Shown here: piece by piece, positions 1 through 7,462 of the stretch
Layout: each line of letters begins with the position of its first letter
How positions within the stretch are numbered: position 1 is the stretch's first letter
Assembly: GCA_002400365.1 (NCBI GenBank)
Contig: DHFK01000161.1
Span: 3,513 to 37,402, forward strand
Length of the DNA stretch: 33,890 nucleotides
Direction of reading: 5' to 3'
Source of the DNA: Anaerolineales bacterium UBA4826
GTDB lineage: Bacteria > Chloroflexota > Anaerolineae > UBA4142
The notes under the pieces: model-generated
Told to the model about the DNA's origin: nothing
Databases searched by the model: none
Seen by the model: the letters and a program-made list of their open reading frames with translations, nothing else
Made by a program: the position numbers and the translations under genes

Positions 1-4
1 CGCA

Positions 5-853
5 TCACGCTTCAATCAACGACCGCAGCACGCGCAAGTTCACCTTGTCTTCTTTCATCTCCGGTCCCTTGGGCGTCTCGAGCACGCCGGGCAAATCGCG
101 CCAGCGCGGATCGTTCATAATGTTCTTGAACGCCGCGCGCCCTAGTTTCCCTTTGCCGATGTGCGCGTGCCGATCCACGCGCGAACCGAGATCGGTCTTG
201 GAATCGTTGAGATGCCACGCCTTGATATGCTCGATGCCAACAATGTCGTCGCAGCGCTGGAACACGGCGGCGTACGTCTCCGGCTTGCGCAGGTCATAGC
301 CCGCGGCGAACAGGTGGCACGAGTCCACGCACACGCCGATGCGCTGCTTCTCCGCGATCAATTCGCGCACCTGCGCCAGTTCTTCAAACAAATGGCCCAA
401 GTGGTTGCCCTGCCCCGCCGTGTGTTCGAGCAGCGTCATCACGCGCAAGCCGGGCCGTTCGGCATGGATGCGATCGAACGCTGCCGCCACGCGCTTGATT
501 CCCCAATCTACGCCCTTGCCCATGTGCGAGCCGGGATGCAGAACGAGGTACGGAATGCCGAGCAGTTCGCAGCGCGCGAGTTCGTCTCCCATCGCCGCGA
601 TGGATTTCTTCCACAATGCCGCGTCCGGAGAACCCAGGTTGATGAGGTACGACGTGTGCGCGACAACTGGGCGAATGTTAGTTTCAACGAGCGCAGCGTT
701 GAAGCGATCCGCGTCGTCTTGCGTCAGTTTCTTCGCCTTCCACTGATTGTTGTTCTTGGTGAACATCGCAATCGCTTCGCAGCCGACGCGCTGACCGCTG
801 AGCACCGCGTTCTCAACACCGCCGGCGATGGACATGTGAGCGCCGAGACGCAT
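5..853 (-). CDS. nfo: Deoxyribonuclease IV (AP endonuclease IV)
   Basis: Predicted zinc-dependent AP endonuclease of base-excision repair, cutting 5' to abasic sites in the cytoplasm. The 282-aa product has the full family length and the EndoIV motif series: GAHMS at the N-terminus, LHPGSH near residue 107, LEHTAGQG near 143, VDSCHLFAAGYD near 178, HLNDSK then GSRVDRHAHIGKG near 216-235, and LETPKG near 262. These carry the His, Glu and Asp ligands of the three-zinc site. The family usually has LENTAGQG; here the Asn is His. Start: an in-frame ATG exists at 865, but its codons contain the sequence GGAGGT, which sits as a Shine-Dalgarno site five bases before the ATG at 853. The start is therefore placed at 853. 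It is divergent from the antitoxin-like gene at 923. The assignment is very secure. Confidence 0.95.
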   Translation of the reverse strand: MRLGAHMSIAGGVENAVLSGQRVGCEAIAMFTKNNNQWKAKKLTQDDADRFNAALVETNIRPVVAHTSYLINLGSPDAALWKKSIAAMGDELARCELLGIPYLVLHPGSHMGKGVDWGIKRVAAAFDRIHAERPGLRVMTLLEHTAGQGNHLGHLFEELAQVRELIAEKQRIGVCVDSCHLFAAGYDLRKPETYAAVFQRCDDIVGIEHIKAWHLNDSKTDLGSRVDRHAHIGKGKLGRAAFKNIMNDPRWRDLPGVLETPKGPEMKEDKVNLRVLRSLIEA

Positions 854-871
854 AGGGACCTCCATATTGCA

Positions 872-900
872 TTGCTAAAACTTTCTAGCCGTGTTATAAT
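872..900 (+). promoter_or_regulatory. Sigma70-type promoter for the antitoxin-like gene
   Basis: TTGCTA at 872-877 and a perfect TATAAT at 895-900 are separated by 17 bases. They lie 22 bases before the ATG at 923. The site falls in the 69-bp divergent gap with nfo. Confidence 0.6.
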
Positions 901-922
901 TTGGTCAAAGAGGAAACGCACG

Positions 923-1384
923 ATGACGCGCACAATCACACTGAAAGAAGCGCAAGCAGCATATTCGACTGCCGTGGCAGAAGTGCAGTCAACCGGCGAG
1001 ACCCTAATCGTCGAGCAAGAAGGCAAGCCGACGGTGGTCGTGATTCCGTTTAGCGAATACCAGCAACTTGTTGCGCGACAGACAGAAGAAGCCATTGCAG
1101 AAACGCGGCAACGTATTGCAGACGCGGCATGGTGTCAAGAGCAGTTGTCTGCGCTACGCGTCGAGCGTGAAACCTTCAAGCGTCTTTTGCCCGAATTGCT
1201 GAAAACGCACGCAGATAAGTTCATCGCGATTCAGGGCGAAAGCGTGCTTGATTCGGACATTGACGAACGCGCGCTAGCGCGGCGGATGCGTGAGCAAGGC
1301 CAACATCCCGTGTATATCGACCGCGTGACTCAAACGCCGAGCATCATCGAATTTCCTTCGCCTGAGGAGATTCATGGCACTTAA
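923..1384 (+). CDS. Phd/YefM-like antitoxin with DUF5678-like C-terminus
   Basis: The 153-aa product has two parts. Residues 1-50 (MTRTITLKEAQ...GETLIVEQEGKPTVV.IPFSEYQQL) match the Phd/YefM antitoxin DNA-binding fold. Residues about 50-85 form a charged helical linker. Residues about 90-130 (HADKFIAIQGESVLDSD, then ALARRMREQGQHPVYI) resemble the DUF5678 module. AGAGGA at 909-914 serves as Shine-Dalgarno for the ATG at 923; the frame stays open upstream, but nothing supports an earlier start. It has its own promoter. No RelE/PIN toxin follows. Instead, the remnant of a retropepsin-like aspartyl protease begins straight after the stop. The family calls are by eye. The role (autorepressor, or regulator of the lost protease) is inferred. 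Confidence 0.7.
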   Translation: MTRTITLKEAQAAYSTAVAEVQSTGETLIVEQEGKPTVVVIPFSEYQQLVARQTEEAIAETRQRIADAAWCQEQLSALRVERETFKRLLPELLKTHADKFIAIQGESVLDSDIDERALARRMREQGQHPVYIDRVTQTPSIIEFPSPEEIHGT

Positions 1385-1516
1385 GGCTTTACATTCTCCG
1401 ATGTCAAAGTGACCGCGACGCCACGCGACGATGTGCTGCTGGGTCGCGATGTTTTGAGTCACTTTGTCGTCACTTTCGACGGCAAGTCTCTGACCGTAGA
1501 CATGCGCGATCCATAG
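1385..1516 (+). pseudogene. C-terminal remnant of retropepsin-like aspartyl protease
   Basis: A 43-residue reading frame follows directly after, and in frame with, the antitoxin's TAA. It reads GFTFSDVKV, then DDVLLGRDVLSHFVVTFDG, then a short hydrophobic end. The LLGRDVL...F.VTFDG block is the conserved C-terminal part of gag-type putative aspartyl proteases of prokaryotes. The N-terminal catalytic DTGA block is absent. An ATG at 1374, overlapping the antitoxin stop, opens a 12-codon frame (MALKALHS) in another phase and may be the original start of this gene before an internal deletion. No start codon serves the remnant, so it is called broken. Confidence 0.6.
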
Positions 1517-1552
1517 TGACCCGGTTTGTCGGGCATCTGCTCTCTTCTTTCC

Positions 1553-2527
1553 TTACAACTCCAACCACGTCCCCACGCCGCGCTCCACCGCGCGCTTGTA
1601 CACGATCGGCGCGGTCGCCATGTCGTCCAGCGCGAGACCGAGGTTGCACGTCATCGTTCGCTCTTGCGCGTTTTCGCGCCCGCGCTTTTTCCCCGCGACC
1701 AACTCGCTGACCGTCGCGTAGATCGGCGGGATGTCTTGAAAGAAGCCGATCGAGCGATAATGCTCCAACTGCGGCACATCGTCGGTGCAGAACTTGCTCG
1801 CCTCTTTCATCGCCGTGCCAGCCCAGTACGAATCGAAATCTACGAGCGAGGCGAACGCGCCTTGCTTCAGCCAGCCGGCTTGAATCGTCGCGTGCGGCTT
1901 GCGCAGGATCGGTCCCGCGGTGACGACGATATCCTGTCCGTCCACCGCGTCGCGCGGCTGCTTGGCTTGCGTGACTTGCAAGCCCAGCCGCGTTTCGATG
2001 TCAGCCGCGAAACGATCCACTTGATCGGGTAGCGTGTCGTACGCGACGACGCGCTTGATCTGGAACAGCGCGCTCAACGCTTCGAGGTTGCTGCGTCCCT
2101 GCACGCCGCAGCCGAGGATGCCAACCGATTCCGATTCCGGGCGCGCGAGATATTTTGCCGCGACCGCGGTCGCCGCGCCGGTACGCATCGCCGTAATCCA
2201 AGTGCAGTCCATCACCGCGAGCGGAATGCCGGTCACTTCGTCGTTCAGAATCAACAAGCCAGTGATGTACGGCAAGCCACGCTTGTAATTCTCCGGGTAG
2301 CCACTGACCCATTTCACGCCGACCGAATGTAGCGCGGGAATCCACGCCGGCATCGCGTGAATGAACGCATCGGGTTGCGTGTGCACGCCCGGCTTGGGCG
2401 GCATTTCGACCTTGCCGTTGCCGTGCTCGCGGAACGCGACCTCGAGCGCGGCGATGATTTCTTTCATCGTCACGCCGATGGATGCGACATCACTTTGCGA
2501 GAGGTACAAGATTCTGTTTCCTGCCAT
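1553..2527 (-). CDS. Ornithine cyclodeaminase / mu-crystallin family protein
   Basis: The 324-aa product belongs to the NAD(P)-dependent OCD/mu-crystallin family (ornithine cyclodeaminase, alanine dehydrogenase, ketimine reductases). Visible blocks are VKWVSGYPENY near residue 75, the LNDEVTGIPLAVMDCTWIT block near 98-115, RTGAATAVAAKYLA, the Rossmann loop GILGCGVQGRSN near 138-148, and LVDFDSYW near 230. Start: ATG at 2527, preceded by AAGGGG four bases upstream; a longer in-frame extension to 2566 runs into repeat DNA and is not supported. It lies downstream of tdh and kbl on the same strand, so it is probably part of the threonine-degradation operon. The substrate cannot be told from sequence; reduction of an imine or oxidation of an amino acid are both possible. 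Confidence 0.85.
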   Translation of the reverse strand: MAGNRILYLSQSDVASIGVTMKEIIAALEVAFREHGNGKVEMPPKPGVHTQPDAFIHAMPAWIPALHSVGVKWVSGYPENYKRGLPYITGLLILNDEVTGIPLAVMDCTWITAMRTGAATAVAAKYLARPESESVGILGCGVQGRSNLEALSALFQIKRVVAYDTLPDQVDRFAADIETRLGLQVTQAKQPRDAVDGQDIVVTAGPILRKPHATIQAGWLKQGAFASLVDFDSYWAGTAMKEASKFCTDDVPQLEHYRSIGFFQDIPPIYATVSELVAGKKRGRENAQERTMTCNLGLALDDMATAPIVYKRAVERGVGTWLEL

Positions 2528-2540
2528 GAAACCCCTTTTG

Positions 2541-2596
2541 TCCGCGAATAACGCGAATCGTGCCAAGAGGAAAGATTAGCGCAGATTCGCGCACAG
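2541..2596. repeat. Dispersed inverted repeat, CCGCGAAT family
   Basis: CCGCGAATAACGCGAAT at 2542-2558 is followed by imperfectly complementary DNA (GATTAGCG...GATTCGCG) to about 2594. The same word, with one base changed, occurs at 15379-15395 (opposite strand) and at 21320-21336. It fills the gap between kbl and the OCD gene. Confidence 0.55.
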
Positions 2597-3775
2597 TTAT
2601 TTGATTACTCCCAACCCTCTTCCCACCTTTGCAAACGCTTCCAGTCCGCGATCCAAATCCGCGCGCGCGTGCGCCGCCGAGATCATCACGCGGAGGCGCG
2701 CCTTGCCCTGCGGCACGGTCGGATAGCCGATTGCCATCGCGAATACGCCAGTGTCGAACAGCGCGCGCGAAAATTTTTGCGCGAGCGGGGCTTCGCCGAG
2801 CATGACCGGCGTGATCGGCGTTTCGCTCTTGCCCGTGTCGAAACCCAGCCGCTTTATCTCGCTCTTGAAATAGCGCGCATTGTCCCACAAGCGATCCACA
2901 AGTTCGGTGGACGATTCAAGAATCTCGACGCCAGCGATGCACGCGGCGGTGTCCGCGGCGGTGAGCGCAGACGAAAACAGGAACGGACGCCCGCGCTGGT
3001 TCAGCCACTCGACGATTTCTTTTTTGCCGGCGACGTACCCGCCAACGACGCCAAACGCTTTCGACAGCGTGCCGACTTCGACGTCCACGCGCCCGTGCAT
3101 CTTGAAATGATCCACGATGCCGCGCCCGCCGCGACCCAGGACGCCTTCGCCATGCGCGTCGTCCACCATCAACATCGCCTTGTGCTTTTCCGCAACCTTG
3201 ACGATCTCGGGCAGCGGCGCAATGTCGCCGTCCATCGAAAAGACGCCGTCGGTGACGACCAGCCCCCGGCGAAAAGCGCAATCTTGCAGCGCCTCGTCCA
3301 GCGCGTCGGGGCGATTGTGCATGTAGCGATCAATCTTGGCGCCCGACAGCCGCGCGCCGTCAATGATGCTCGCGTGATTCAATTCGTCGGAAAAGATCTC
3401 GTCCTCTTTGCCAACCAGCGCCGGGATCGTCGCGAGATTCGCGGCGAAGCCGGACTGGAAGACGATCGCCGCTTCGACGCCTTTGAATTGCGCGAGTCGT
3501 CTTTCGAGTTCGCGGTGCAGCGTGAGCGTGCCGGCAATCGTCCGCACCGCCGCCGGTCCCGCGCCAAATTCGTCAATCGCTTTCTTGGCGGCGTCGCGCA
3601 AGCGCGGATCGTTCGCCAGACCCAGGTAGTTGTTCGAGCAAAAGTTCAGCACGCGCTTGCCGTCCACGACAATCCACGCGCCCTGCGGCGAGCCGATCGT
3701 GCGGACGGTGTTGTAGAGACCGGCTTGGCGTAGGTTGTTGAGTTCATCGGAAATCCATCGAAGTTTGGTAGACAT
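2597..3775 (-). CDS. kbl: Glycine C-acetyltransferase (2-amino-3-ketobutyrate CoA ligase)
   Basis: PLP enzyme that cleaves 2-amino-3-ketobutyrate with CoA to glycine and acetyl-CoA, the second step of threonine breakdown. The 392-aa product has the usual length of the alpha-oxoamine synthase family. Landmarks are NFCSNNYLGLA near residue 44, ELNHASIIDGARLSGA near 131-146, VTDGVFSMDGD near 174, the Asp-containing VDDAHGEGVLGRGGRG near 204-219, and GTLSKAFG with the PLP-binding Lys at about 239. GAGG six bases before the ATG acts as Shine-Dalgarno. The related enzyme BioF is the main alternative, but adjacency to tdh decides for Kbl. It is followed by the OCD-family gene. Confidence 0.93.
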   Translation of the reverse strand: MSTKLRWISDELNNLRQAGLYNTVRTIGSPQGAWIVVDGKRVLNFCSNNYLGLANDPRLRDAAKKAIDEFGAGPAAVRTIAGTLTLHRELERRLAQFKGVEAAIVFQSGFAANLATIPALVGKEDEIFSDELNHASIIDGARLSGAKIDRYMHNRPDALDEALQDCAFRRGLVVTDGVFSMDGDIAPLPEIVKVAEKHKAMLMVDDAHGEGVLGRGGRGIVDHFKMHGRVDVEVGTLSKAFGVVGGYVAGKKEIVEWLNQRGRPFLFSSALTAADTAACIAGVEILESSTELVDRLWDNARYFKSEIKRLGFDTGKSETPITPVMLGEAPLAQKFSRALFDTGVFAMAIGYPTVPQGKARLRVMISAAHARADLDRGLEAFAKVGRGLGVIK

Positions 3776-3838
3776 GGTTGCCTCGCATATTTCGTGTTGC
3801 GTATTGCGTGTTCCGTTCTACGCACCACGCATCACGTC
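3776..3838. repeat. Iterated-word inverted repeat between tdh and kbl
   Basis: On the minus strand, words of the type CGTGATGCGTGGTGCGT are followed by ACGCAATACGCAACACG. These can pair with about three mismatches. The element lies in the kbl leader just upstream of its GAGG site. It belongs to the same general class of word-iterated hairpins as other gaps in this window. Confidence 0.45.
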
Positions 3839-4870
3839 TTATTCATTCACCCAATTCAAAATCACCTTACCCGAATTTCCCGACCGCATCACCTCGAACG
3901 CCTTTTCAAATTCGGTGTAGCGAAACTTGTGCGTGATGACCGGTCGAATGTCCAAGCCGCTCTGAAGCATCGCCTGCATCAGATACCACGTTTCATACAT
4001 CTCGCGTCCGTAAATTCCCTTGATGGTCAGTCCGTTGAAGATGACCGTGGTCCAATCAATCGCGAGGTCCTGCGTTGGGATGCCGAGCAGCGCGATTTTC
4101 GCGCCGTGGCACATGTTTGCGAGCATGTCCTTGAACGCTGCGCCGTTGCCGGACATTTCCAAGCCCACGTCGAATCCCTCTTTCATGCCCAATTCCTTCT
4201 GAACCTGCGCGATGCTCTTTTCCCGGACATCCAGCGCCACCGTCGCGCCCATCTTCTTTGCGAGTTCCAGGCGATACGGATTCACATCGGTCGTGACGAC
4301 GTAGCGCGCGCCGGCATGTTTGGCGATTGCCGTCGCCATGATGCCGATGGGACCCGCGCCAGTGATCAGAACGTCCTCGCCCAACACCTCAAAAGTCAAG
4401 GCGGTGTGCGTCGCGTTGCCAAAGGGATCGAAGATGCTCAAAATATCGAGCGGAATTTTCGGATCGGCGTGCCAGACGTTGGTGACTGGGATGCAAAGAT
4501 ACTCGGCGAACGCGCCGGTGCGATTGACGCCGACGCCTCTCGTATCTTTGCACAGATGACGACGCCCCGCCAAGCAATTGCGACATTTGCCGCAGACGAT
4601 ATGCCCTTCGCCGGAAACGACCTCGCCGATTTCGAGATCGTGGACGTTGCTGCCAATCGCCGCGACCGTGCCGACGAATTCGTGCCCGATCGTCATCGGG
4701 ACCGGAATCGTCTTTTGCGACCAGGCATCCCAATTCCAGATATGCGCGTCCGTGCCGCAGATCGCCGTTTTGTGGATTTTGATTAGAACGTCGTTGACGC
4801 CGACTTTCGGCATCGGCACATCCTCCAGCCACAAGCCGGGTTGCGCGTATTTCTTGACGAGTGCTTTCAT
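3839..4870 (-). CDS. tdh: L-threonine 3-dehydrogenase
   Basis: Zinc-dependent medium-chain dehydrogenase that oxidises L-threonine with NAD+ to 2-amino-3-ketobutyrate, the substrate of the next gene, kbl. The 343 aa match the usual Tdh length. Catalytic zinc region: Cys38 in AICGTDAHIW and the GHE at 62-64. Structural zinc: Cys93, Cys96, Cys99 and Cys107 (VCGKCRNCL...LC). The NAD-binding loop is GAGPIG near 170. The IFDPFGNATHTAL block near 146-158 is typical of Tdh rather than of general alcohol dehydrogenases. AAGGAAAG lies just before the ATG. The gene order tdh-kbl is the classic threonine-to-glycine operon. Confidence 0.95.
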   Translation of the reverse strand: MKALVKKYAQPGLWLEDVPMPKVGVNDVLIKIHKTAICGTDAHIWNWDAWSQKTIPVPMTIGHEFVGTVAAIGSNVHDLEIGEVVSGEGHIVCGKCRNCLAGRRHLCKDTRGVGVNRTGAFAEYLCIPVTNVWHADPKIPLDILSIFDPFGNATHTALTFEVLGEDVLITGAGPIGIMATAIAKHAGARYVVTTDVNPYRLELAKKMGATVALDVREKSIAQVQKELGMKEGFDVGLEMSGNGAAFKDMLANMCHGAKIALLGIPTQDLAIDWTTVIFNGLTIKGIYGREMYETWYLMQAMLQSGLDIRPVITHKFRYTEFEKAFEVMRSGNSGKVILNWVNE

Positions 4871-4879
4871 CGTCTTTCC

Positions 4880-4942
4880 TTTTGGATTCTTACCAAAGGC
4901 ACGAAGAATTTTCTCCTTTGTGTCTTTGTGCCTTCGTGGTGA
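4880..4942. repeat. Imperfect inverted repeat in the tdh leader
   Basis: ACCAAAGGCACGAAG at about 4889-4903 faces CTTTGTGCCTTCGTGGT at about 4925-4941. The core AAGGCAC/GTGCCTT pairs perfectly. In the tdh transcript this would fold into a hairpin just upstream of the ribosome site, or it is a dispersed repeat. No promoter was seen here. Confidence 0.45.
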
Positions 4943-4945
4943 GTC

Positions 4946-5779
4946 TTATTTCAAATGCGCTTCGAGCCAGCGCTCCATATCCGCCATCACCTGCGACGCG
5001 ATGATGTCGTTGTGCGTTTCGTGATACGCGCCGGCGTAATCGAGTTTCTGTTTGTCGGTGAACGTGACCGCGTCGAAGAATCTGCGCCCACCCTCCGGCG
5101 GAGAGAGCTTATCTTCGCCTCCGACGATGAGCAGCAGCGGCAATTTGAGATCGGCGGCGTGCGCGTTCGTCCAATTCTGCGCGGCGGTCATCTCGGTGCC
5201 AAAGCGCGGCGTGGCGACACCGTGAACGAGCGGGTCTTTACGATACGCTTCGACCACCGCCGGGTCGCGCGAAATCAGCGAGGCGTCCAGCCCGGTATTG
5301 ATTGTCACGCCGGGCGCGACGCGCGAGAGAATCTTCGCTATCGCGAGCAACGCCGGCGAAACGCCGGGTTGCGCGAGCAGAGGACTGCTCGCGATGACGC
5401 CGCGCAACCCCTCGGGATAATGCAAGACGTATTCGAGCGCGATCAACCCGCCGAGACTATGCCCCAGCAGGAACAGCGGACGGTGCGGTTCTTGCGCGGC
5501 GACGAGTCGGAGGAACGCGCGCACGTCGTCGCGGAATTCGCTCCACGCATTGATGTGCCCGCGCTTGCCGGGCGAGCGCCCGTGTCCGCGATGGTCAAAG
5601 CCGTAGACGGCGTAACCGCGCGGCGCGAAATGGTTGACGACGTTTGGATAGCGTCCGCTGTGTTCGCCAAAGCCGTGCACGATGGCGATCGCCGCACGCG
5701 GCGCGCCAGCCGGCTGCCAGCGTTGATAGAAAAGTTCAGTGGATTTCGCGCCGGTGAATTTGCCTTCAGCGTGTTTCAT
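4946..5779 (-). CDS. Alpha/beta hydrolase, monoacylglycerol-lipase-like
   Basis: The 277-aa product is a serine hydrolase of the Hydrolase_4/lysophospholipase group. It shows the oxyanion-hole motif VHGFGEHSGRY near residue 34, the family signature DHRGHGRSPGKRGH near 62-75, and the nucleophile elbow GHSLGG with Ser108. The acid is in GGEDKLSPP near 225 and the catalytic His is in YHETHND near 255. The RGHGxSxGxRGH signature points to monoacylglycerol or lysophospholipid esterase activity; the true substrate is unknown. Start: ATG at 5779 with GAGGAGA just upstream; the in-frame ATG at 5806 places this site inside the coding region and is rejected. It follows a second, unrelated hydrolase gene on the same strand. 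Confidence 0.88.
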   Translation of the reverse strand: MKHAEGKFTGAKSTELFYQRWQPAGAPRAAIAIVHGFGEHSGRYPNVVNHFAPRGYAVYGFDHRGHGRSPGKRGHINAWSEFRDDVRAFLRLVAAQEPHRPLFLLGHSLGGLIALEYVLHYPEGLRGVIASSPLLAQPGVSPALLAIAKILSRVAPGVTINTGLDASLISRDPAVVEAYRKDPLVHGVATPRFGTEMTAAQNWTNAHAADLKLPLLLIVGGEDKLSPPEGGRRFFDAVTFTDKQKLDYAGAYHETHNDIIASQVMADMERWLEAHLK

Positions 5780-5797
5780 TTTCTCTCCTCTGAGAAG

Positions 5798-5825
5798 GTA
5801 GGACAAATTTGCAAATCTGTCCTAC
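5798..5825. repeat. 28-nt inverted repeat overlapping a stop codon
   Basis: GTAGGACA at 5798-5805 and TGTCCTAC at 5818-5825 are perfect 8-nt complements around AATTTGCAAATC, which is itself partly palindromic. The right arm contains the TAG stop of the upstream esterase gene. It could fold in RNA between the two hydrolase genes, but no U-run follows, so it is listed as a repeat and not a terminator. Confidence 0.6.
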
Positions 5826-6589
5826 GAGATGCGCTTCTGCACGAATCGCAGAATATGCTCAAACGCGATTTCCTTCGAATAGTCTTCTAACACCAGATGA
5901 CCACTTTGCTCCACCCACAGCGTTTCTTTCTCGCGCCCACCGAGTCGCGCGTAGAATTCATCGAGCGAGTTGGCGGCAATGACGCGGTCGCCGCGCGACT
6001 GGATGAGGAGCGCCGGCGCGCGCATATCGCGCAAGTCAGCGCGGAGGTGTGGGAGCAGATCGAAAAGCAAACTTGCGGCGCAGCGCGTGGGGTTGCTGGA
6101 ATACGCCGGATGTTTGGCGCGCACGGCTGGATCAAGCGTGTCGTCGTCTTTAGGATTCTTTTCGACCGCCGGGATGAGGTTGAACAAAAAGGGGCAGAAC
6201 TTGAAGAGGGGAATGAGCGGGTTGTTGACCGTGAACGGCGCGGAGACGGCGACGACGCCATTGACTTGCCGATGCGCTGAAAGATGCAGCGCGAGCAGCC
6301 CGCCCATGGACAATCCAATCGGAAAGATCGCGTCGCACCGTTCGCGCAATTGAGCGTACGCATCGGTCGCGCTGGCGTACCAATCAGGCCAACGCGTAGG
6401 CAGCATGTCGGCGAGCGAGGTCGCGTGACCGGCGAGCGCAGGTCCCCGGACGGTGTACCCTCGCGCGGCGAGCCGCTCGCCGAGTTCGCGCATTTCGTAC
6501 GGCGTGCCGGTGAAACCGTGCAAGAGCAGACAGCCGACGCGATTGCCGGGGAAATGGAATGGTTCGGCGTTGGGTAGATAGTTGGGCAT
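5822..6589 (-). CDS. Carboxylesterase, Est30-like alpha/beta hydrolase
   Basis: The 255-aa product resembles the bacterial carboxylesterase/thermostable monoacylglycerol lipase group. It has LLHGFTGTP near residue 22 (oxyanion hole), GPALAGHAT near 49, the nucleophile elbow GLSMGG with Ser94, an acid in QSRGDRVI near 196 and a His in EQSGHLVL near 229. The length fits the family. GGGAGG lies six to seven bases before the ATG, with an extended -10 promoter just upstream. It is probably co-transcribed with the next hydrolase (4946-5779), 42 bases away. The two differ in sequence and are not a recent duplication. Cytoplasmic; substrate unknown. Confidence 0.88.
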   Translation of the reverse strand: MPNYLPNAEPFHFPGNRVGCLLLHGFTGTPYEMRELGERLAARGYTVRGPALAGHATSLADMLPTRWPDWYASATDAYAQLRERCDAIFPIGLSMGGLLALHLSAHRQVNGVVAVSAPFTVNNPLIPLFKFCPFLFNLIPAVEKNPKDDDTLDPAVRAKHPAYSSNPTRCAASLLFDLLPHLRADLRDMRAPALLIQSRGDRVIAANSLDEFYARLGGREKETLWVEQSGHLVLEDYSKEIAFEHILRFVQKRIS

Positions 6590-6605
6590 CCTTGCCTCCC
6601 TTTCG

Positions 6606-6611
6606 ATTATA
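6606..6611 (-). promoter_or_regulatory. Extended -10 promoter for the esterase gene
   Basis: On the minus strand TATAAT is preceded by TGG, giving an extended -10 (TGGTATAAT). No good -35 lies 16-18 bases upstream, as is usual for this promoter type. It sits 17 bases before the ATG at 6589. Confidence 0.6.
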
Positions 6612-6630
6612 CCACATTCACGCGGCGTAC

Positions 6631-6670
6631 AAAAAAGTAGAGACGTTCCACGCTGCGCGAACGTCTCTAC
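6631..6670 (-). terminator. Rho-independent terminator of the PIG-L-like gene
   Basis: On the minus strand the arms GTAGAGACGTT (6670-6660) and AACGTCTCTAC (6647-6637) form a perfect 11-bp stem, followed by six T (6636-6631). The stem overlaps the last codons and stop of the upstream gene. Confidence 0.85.
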
Positions 6671-7461
6671 CGCAATCCCGCGAACAGATCTTTTTCGCGG
6701 CGCGGCTTCTTGTTCAACCGCGATTCGACGAGCGCATAGTACTCCCTATTCCATTCGACGTCCGGATTCTCGGTCAGCCAGCGGATGAAATCAACCGCGC
6801 CGTGACGCTGGCAATACAGCGCGTTCTTGATGGTCTCGCTGTACGACGAAACGTCAAGCACCGTGGTGATTCGATCATCGGGCACCGCAGACAGACCGCG
6901 CACGCCCCAGCGCGTAATGACGCTGCGCGGCAGAACGCAATAGTACAGTTTTTGCGGCGCGTACGCCCCCAAACCATCGTAAAAGTGGTGCGGAAACCGG
7001 GTGGAATTGCCGGCGCTGTGGAACGCGGCCGTCGCCGCCGCGTTGATGATCCGATTGTCGCTATCCCCCGCCAGCCCTTCGGGTCCGAAGGTGACGATCA
7101 CTTGCGGGCGAACCTCGCGGATCAAGCGCACCAGACGTTCTTCGATGATTTCTGGCGCGACCTGGGATAGCTCGCCGGGATGATAATCGAACAGGCACGC
7201 GCGGCGAATGCCCGACGCGCGGCAGGAACACAGACGATCGCGCGCGCGCACGCCAGTCTCATCAGAGAATTCGACGGCGGTGCTGCTGCGCGTCGCGGTG
7301 ACGAGCGAAACGTCCACGCCTTCGCCGGCGTACTTGGCCAACGTGCCAGCCGGACCAAACGATTCGTCTTCCGGGTGCGCGAAGACGGCGAGCAAGGCAA
7401 GTCGCTCGCCCGCCAGAGTGTGTTCGCGCGGGACGGCCGAACTGGAATTAGTCCGAGACAT
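6667..7461 (-). CDS. PIG-L/LmbE-like protein with altered metal site
   Basis: The 264-aa product has the N-terminal fold of PIG-L/LmbE zinc deacetylases (MshB, BshB type): LLAVFAHPEDESFG at 23-36 replaces the usual AHPDDE. VRPQVIVTFGPEGLAGDSDN near 130 falls where active members have G.tGHPDH. So His29 and Asp32 remain, the catalytic-base Asp is Glu31, and both His of HPDH are Asp and Asn. The protein may bind metal differently or be inactive as a deacetylase. Start: ATG at 7461, one base after the TAG of the upstream gene (TAGTATG); an in-frame TTG at 7470 is the alternative. Translational coupling with the 122-aa upstream gene is likely. A strong terminator follows. Confidence 0.8.
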   Translation of the reverse strand: MSRTNSSSAVPREHTLAGERLALLAVFAHPEDESFGPAGTLAKYAGEGVDVSLVTATRSSTAVEFSDETGVRARDRLCSCRASGIRRACLFDYHPGELSQVAPEIIEERLVRLIREVRPQVIVTFGPEGLAGDSDNRIINAAATAAFHSAGNSTRFPHHFYDGLGAYAPQKLYYCVLPRSVITRWGVRGLSAVPDDRITTVLDVSSYSETIKNALYCQRHGAVDFIRWLTENPDVEWNREYYALVESRLNKKPRREKDLFAGLR

Positions 7462-7462
7462 A

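Noticed and set aside
1517..1552. Possible terminator between the protease relic and the OCD gene
   Set aside because: Only a 4-bp stem (CCCG/CGGG) without a clear T-run is present.
2669..3733. Plus-strand frame of 354 codons opposite kbl
   Set aside because: It has no family resemblance and is Arg/His/Asp-rich, the usual composition of an antisense shadow. kbl is certain.
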